A program made the translations under genes and the position numbers. Shown here in pieces: positions 4,762 through 5,031 of a stretch of 5,031 nt of DNA. Location: contig CATPBQ010000166.1 of NCBI GenBank assembly GCA_955652795.1, forward strand, positions 1 through 5,031, in the 5' to 3' direction. This DNA comes from an uncultured Steroidobacteraceae bacterium (GTDB lineage: Bacteria > Pseudomonadota > Gammaproteobacteria > Steroidobacterales > Steroidobacteraceae). Numbering within the stretch: position 1 is the stretch's first letter; every line of letters begins with the position of its first letter. Under the pieces are notes generated by a model. It was not told the origin of the DNA, made no database searches, and worked only from the letters and a program-made list of their open reading frames with translations.

Positions 4762-5031
4762 TCAGGTCGAGAACTGCAGGCGGTGCAGCTGCGCGTACAG
4801 GCCGCCGTGCGCCAGCAGTTGCACGTGCGTGCCGCTCTCGGCGATCGCGCCCGCTTCGAGGACGATGATCCGGTCGGCCTGCTCCACGGTGGACAGGCGA
4901 TGGGCGATAATGAGGGTGGTGCGGTTGCGCACCAGCTGCGCCAGCGCCGCCTGGATGTGCCGCTCGGCCTCGGTGTCGAGCGCGGAGGTCGCCTCGTCCA
5001 GGATCAGGATCGGCGCGTCCTTCAGCAGCGC
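4762..5031 (-). CDS. msbA: Lipid A ABC exporter MsbA, C-terminal ATPase end (partial)
   Basis: The frame entering from the right edge gives the last 89 residues of an ABC exporter nucleotide-binding domain. Walker B ILILDEATSALD with its catalytic Glu and D-loop is at visible residues 8-19, and the switch histidine in IIAHRLST is at 41-48. These are followed by ADRIIVLEAGAIAESGTH and the closing helix GGLYAQLHRLQFST. The Walker A and signature motifs and the membrane domain lie outside the window. Assignment to MsbA, which flips lipid A-core across the inner membrane, rests on position directly upstream of lpxK; the visible ATPase segment alone would fit many exporters. The stop is TGA at 4762-4764, 14 nt before lpxK. 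No damage is visible. Confidence 0.9.
   Translation of the reverse strand, partial: ALLKDAPILILDEATSALDTEAERHIQAALAQLVRNRTTLIIAHRLSTVEQADRIIVLEAGAIAESGTHVQLLAHGGLYAQLHRLQFST

Overview
The window looks like chromosomal DNA of a G+C-rich gammaproteobacterium. The main evidence is a leftward (minus-strand) envelope gene cluster, msbA-lpxK-ycaR-kdsB, which is a typical gammaproteobacterial arrangement for lipid A and Kdo metabolism. The species cannot be assigned from the sequence alone; the CCG/GCG-rich codon use would suit lineages such as Xanthomonadales, Nevskiales or Steroidobacterales.

Layout, right to left along the transcribed strand. Positions 4762-5031 carry the last 89 codons of msbA (lipid A flippase). 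The 344-residue lpxK follows after 14 nt, then ycaR (Trm112-like zinc protein, 62 residues) in a TGATG overlap with lpxK, then kdsB (CMP-Kdo synthetase, GTG start) 14 nt after ycaR. This block is tightly packed and is very probably one transcript serving lipid A-Kdo assembly and export. A 197-nt gap follows. It holds a small hairpin just after kdsB and a good match to a sigma-E (RpoE/ECF) promoter, GGAACTT-N16-TCCAA. Next come two small envelope genes in the same direction: a poly-proline, glycine-zipper lipoprotein (1968-2546) and a DUF6515-like secreted protein (1295-1963). They are 4 nt apart and share a C-terminal two-cysteine module, so they look like a co-transcribed envelope or stress pair.

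Positions 585-1294 hold no gene I can support. The stretch is visibly less G+C-rich than the operon and contains several inverted repeats. The most notable is a 25-bp stem at 710-768 flanked by an A6 tract, lying between convergent transcription units and probably acting as a terminator. At the left edge (1-584, plus strand) is the C-terminal 193 residues of a larger, probably secreted protein of unknown function.

Most of the window is ordinary core biology. I see no defence system, CRISPR array, transposase or RNA gene. The points most worth a second look are the sigma-E-like promoter, the module shared by the two small envelope proteins, and the wobble-asymmetric hairpin with alternative pairings.
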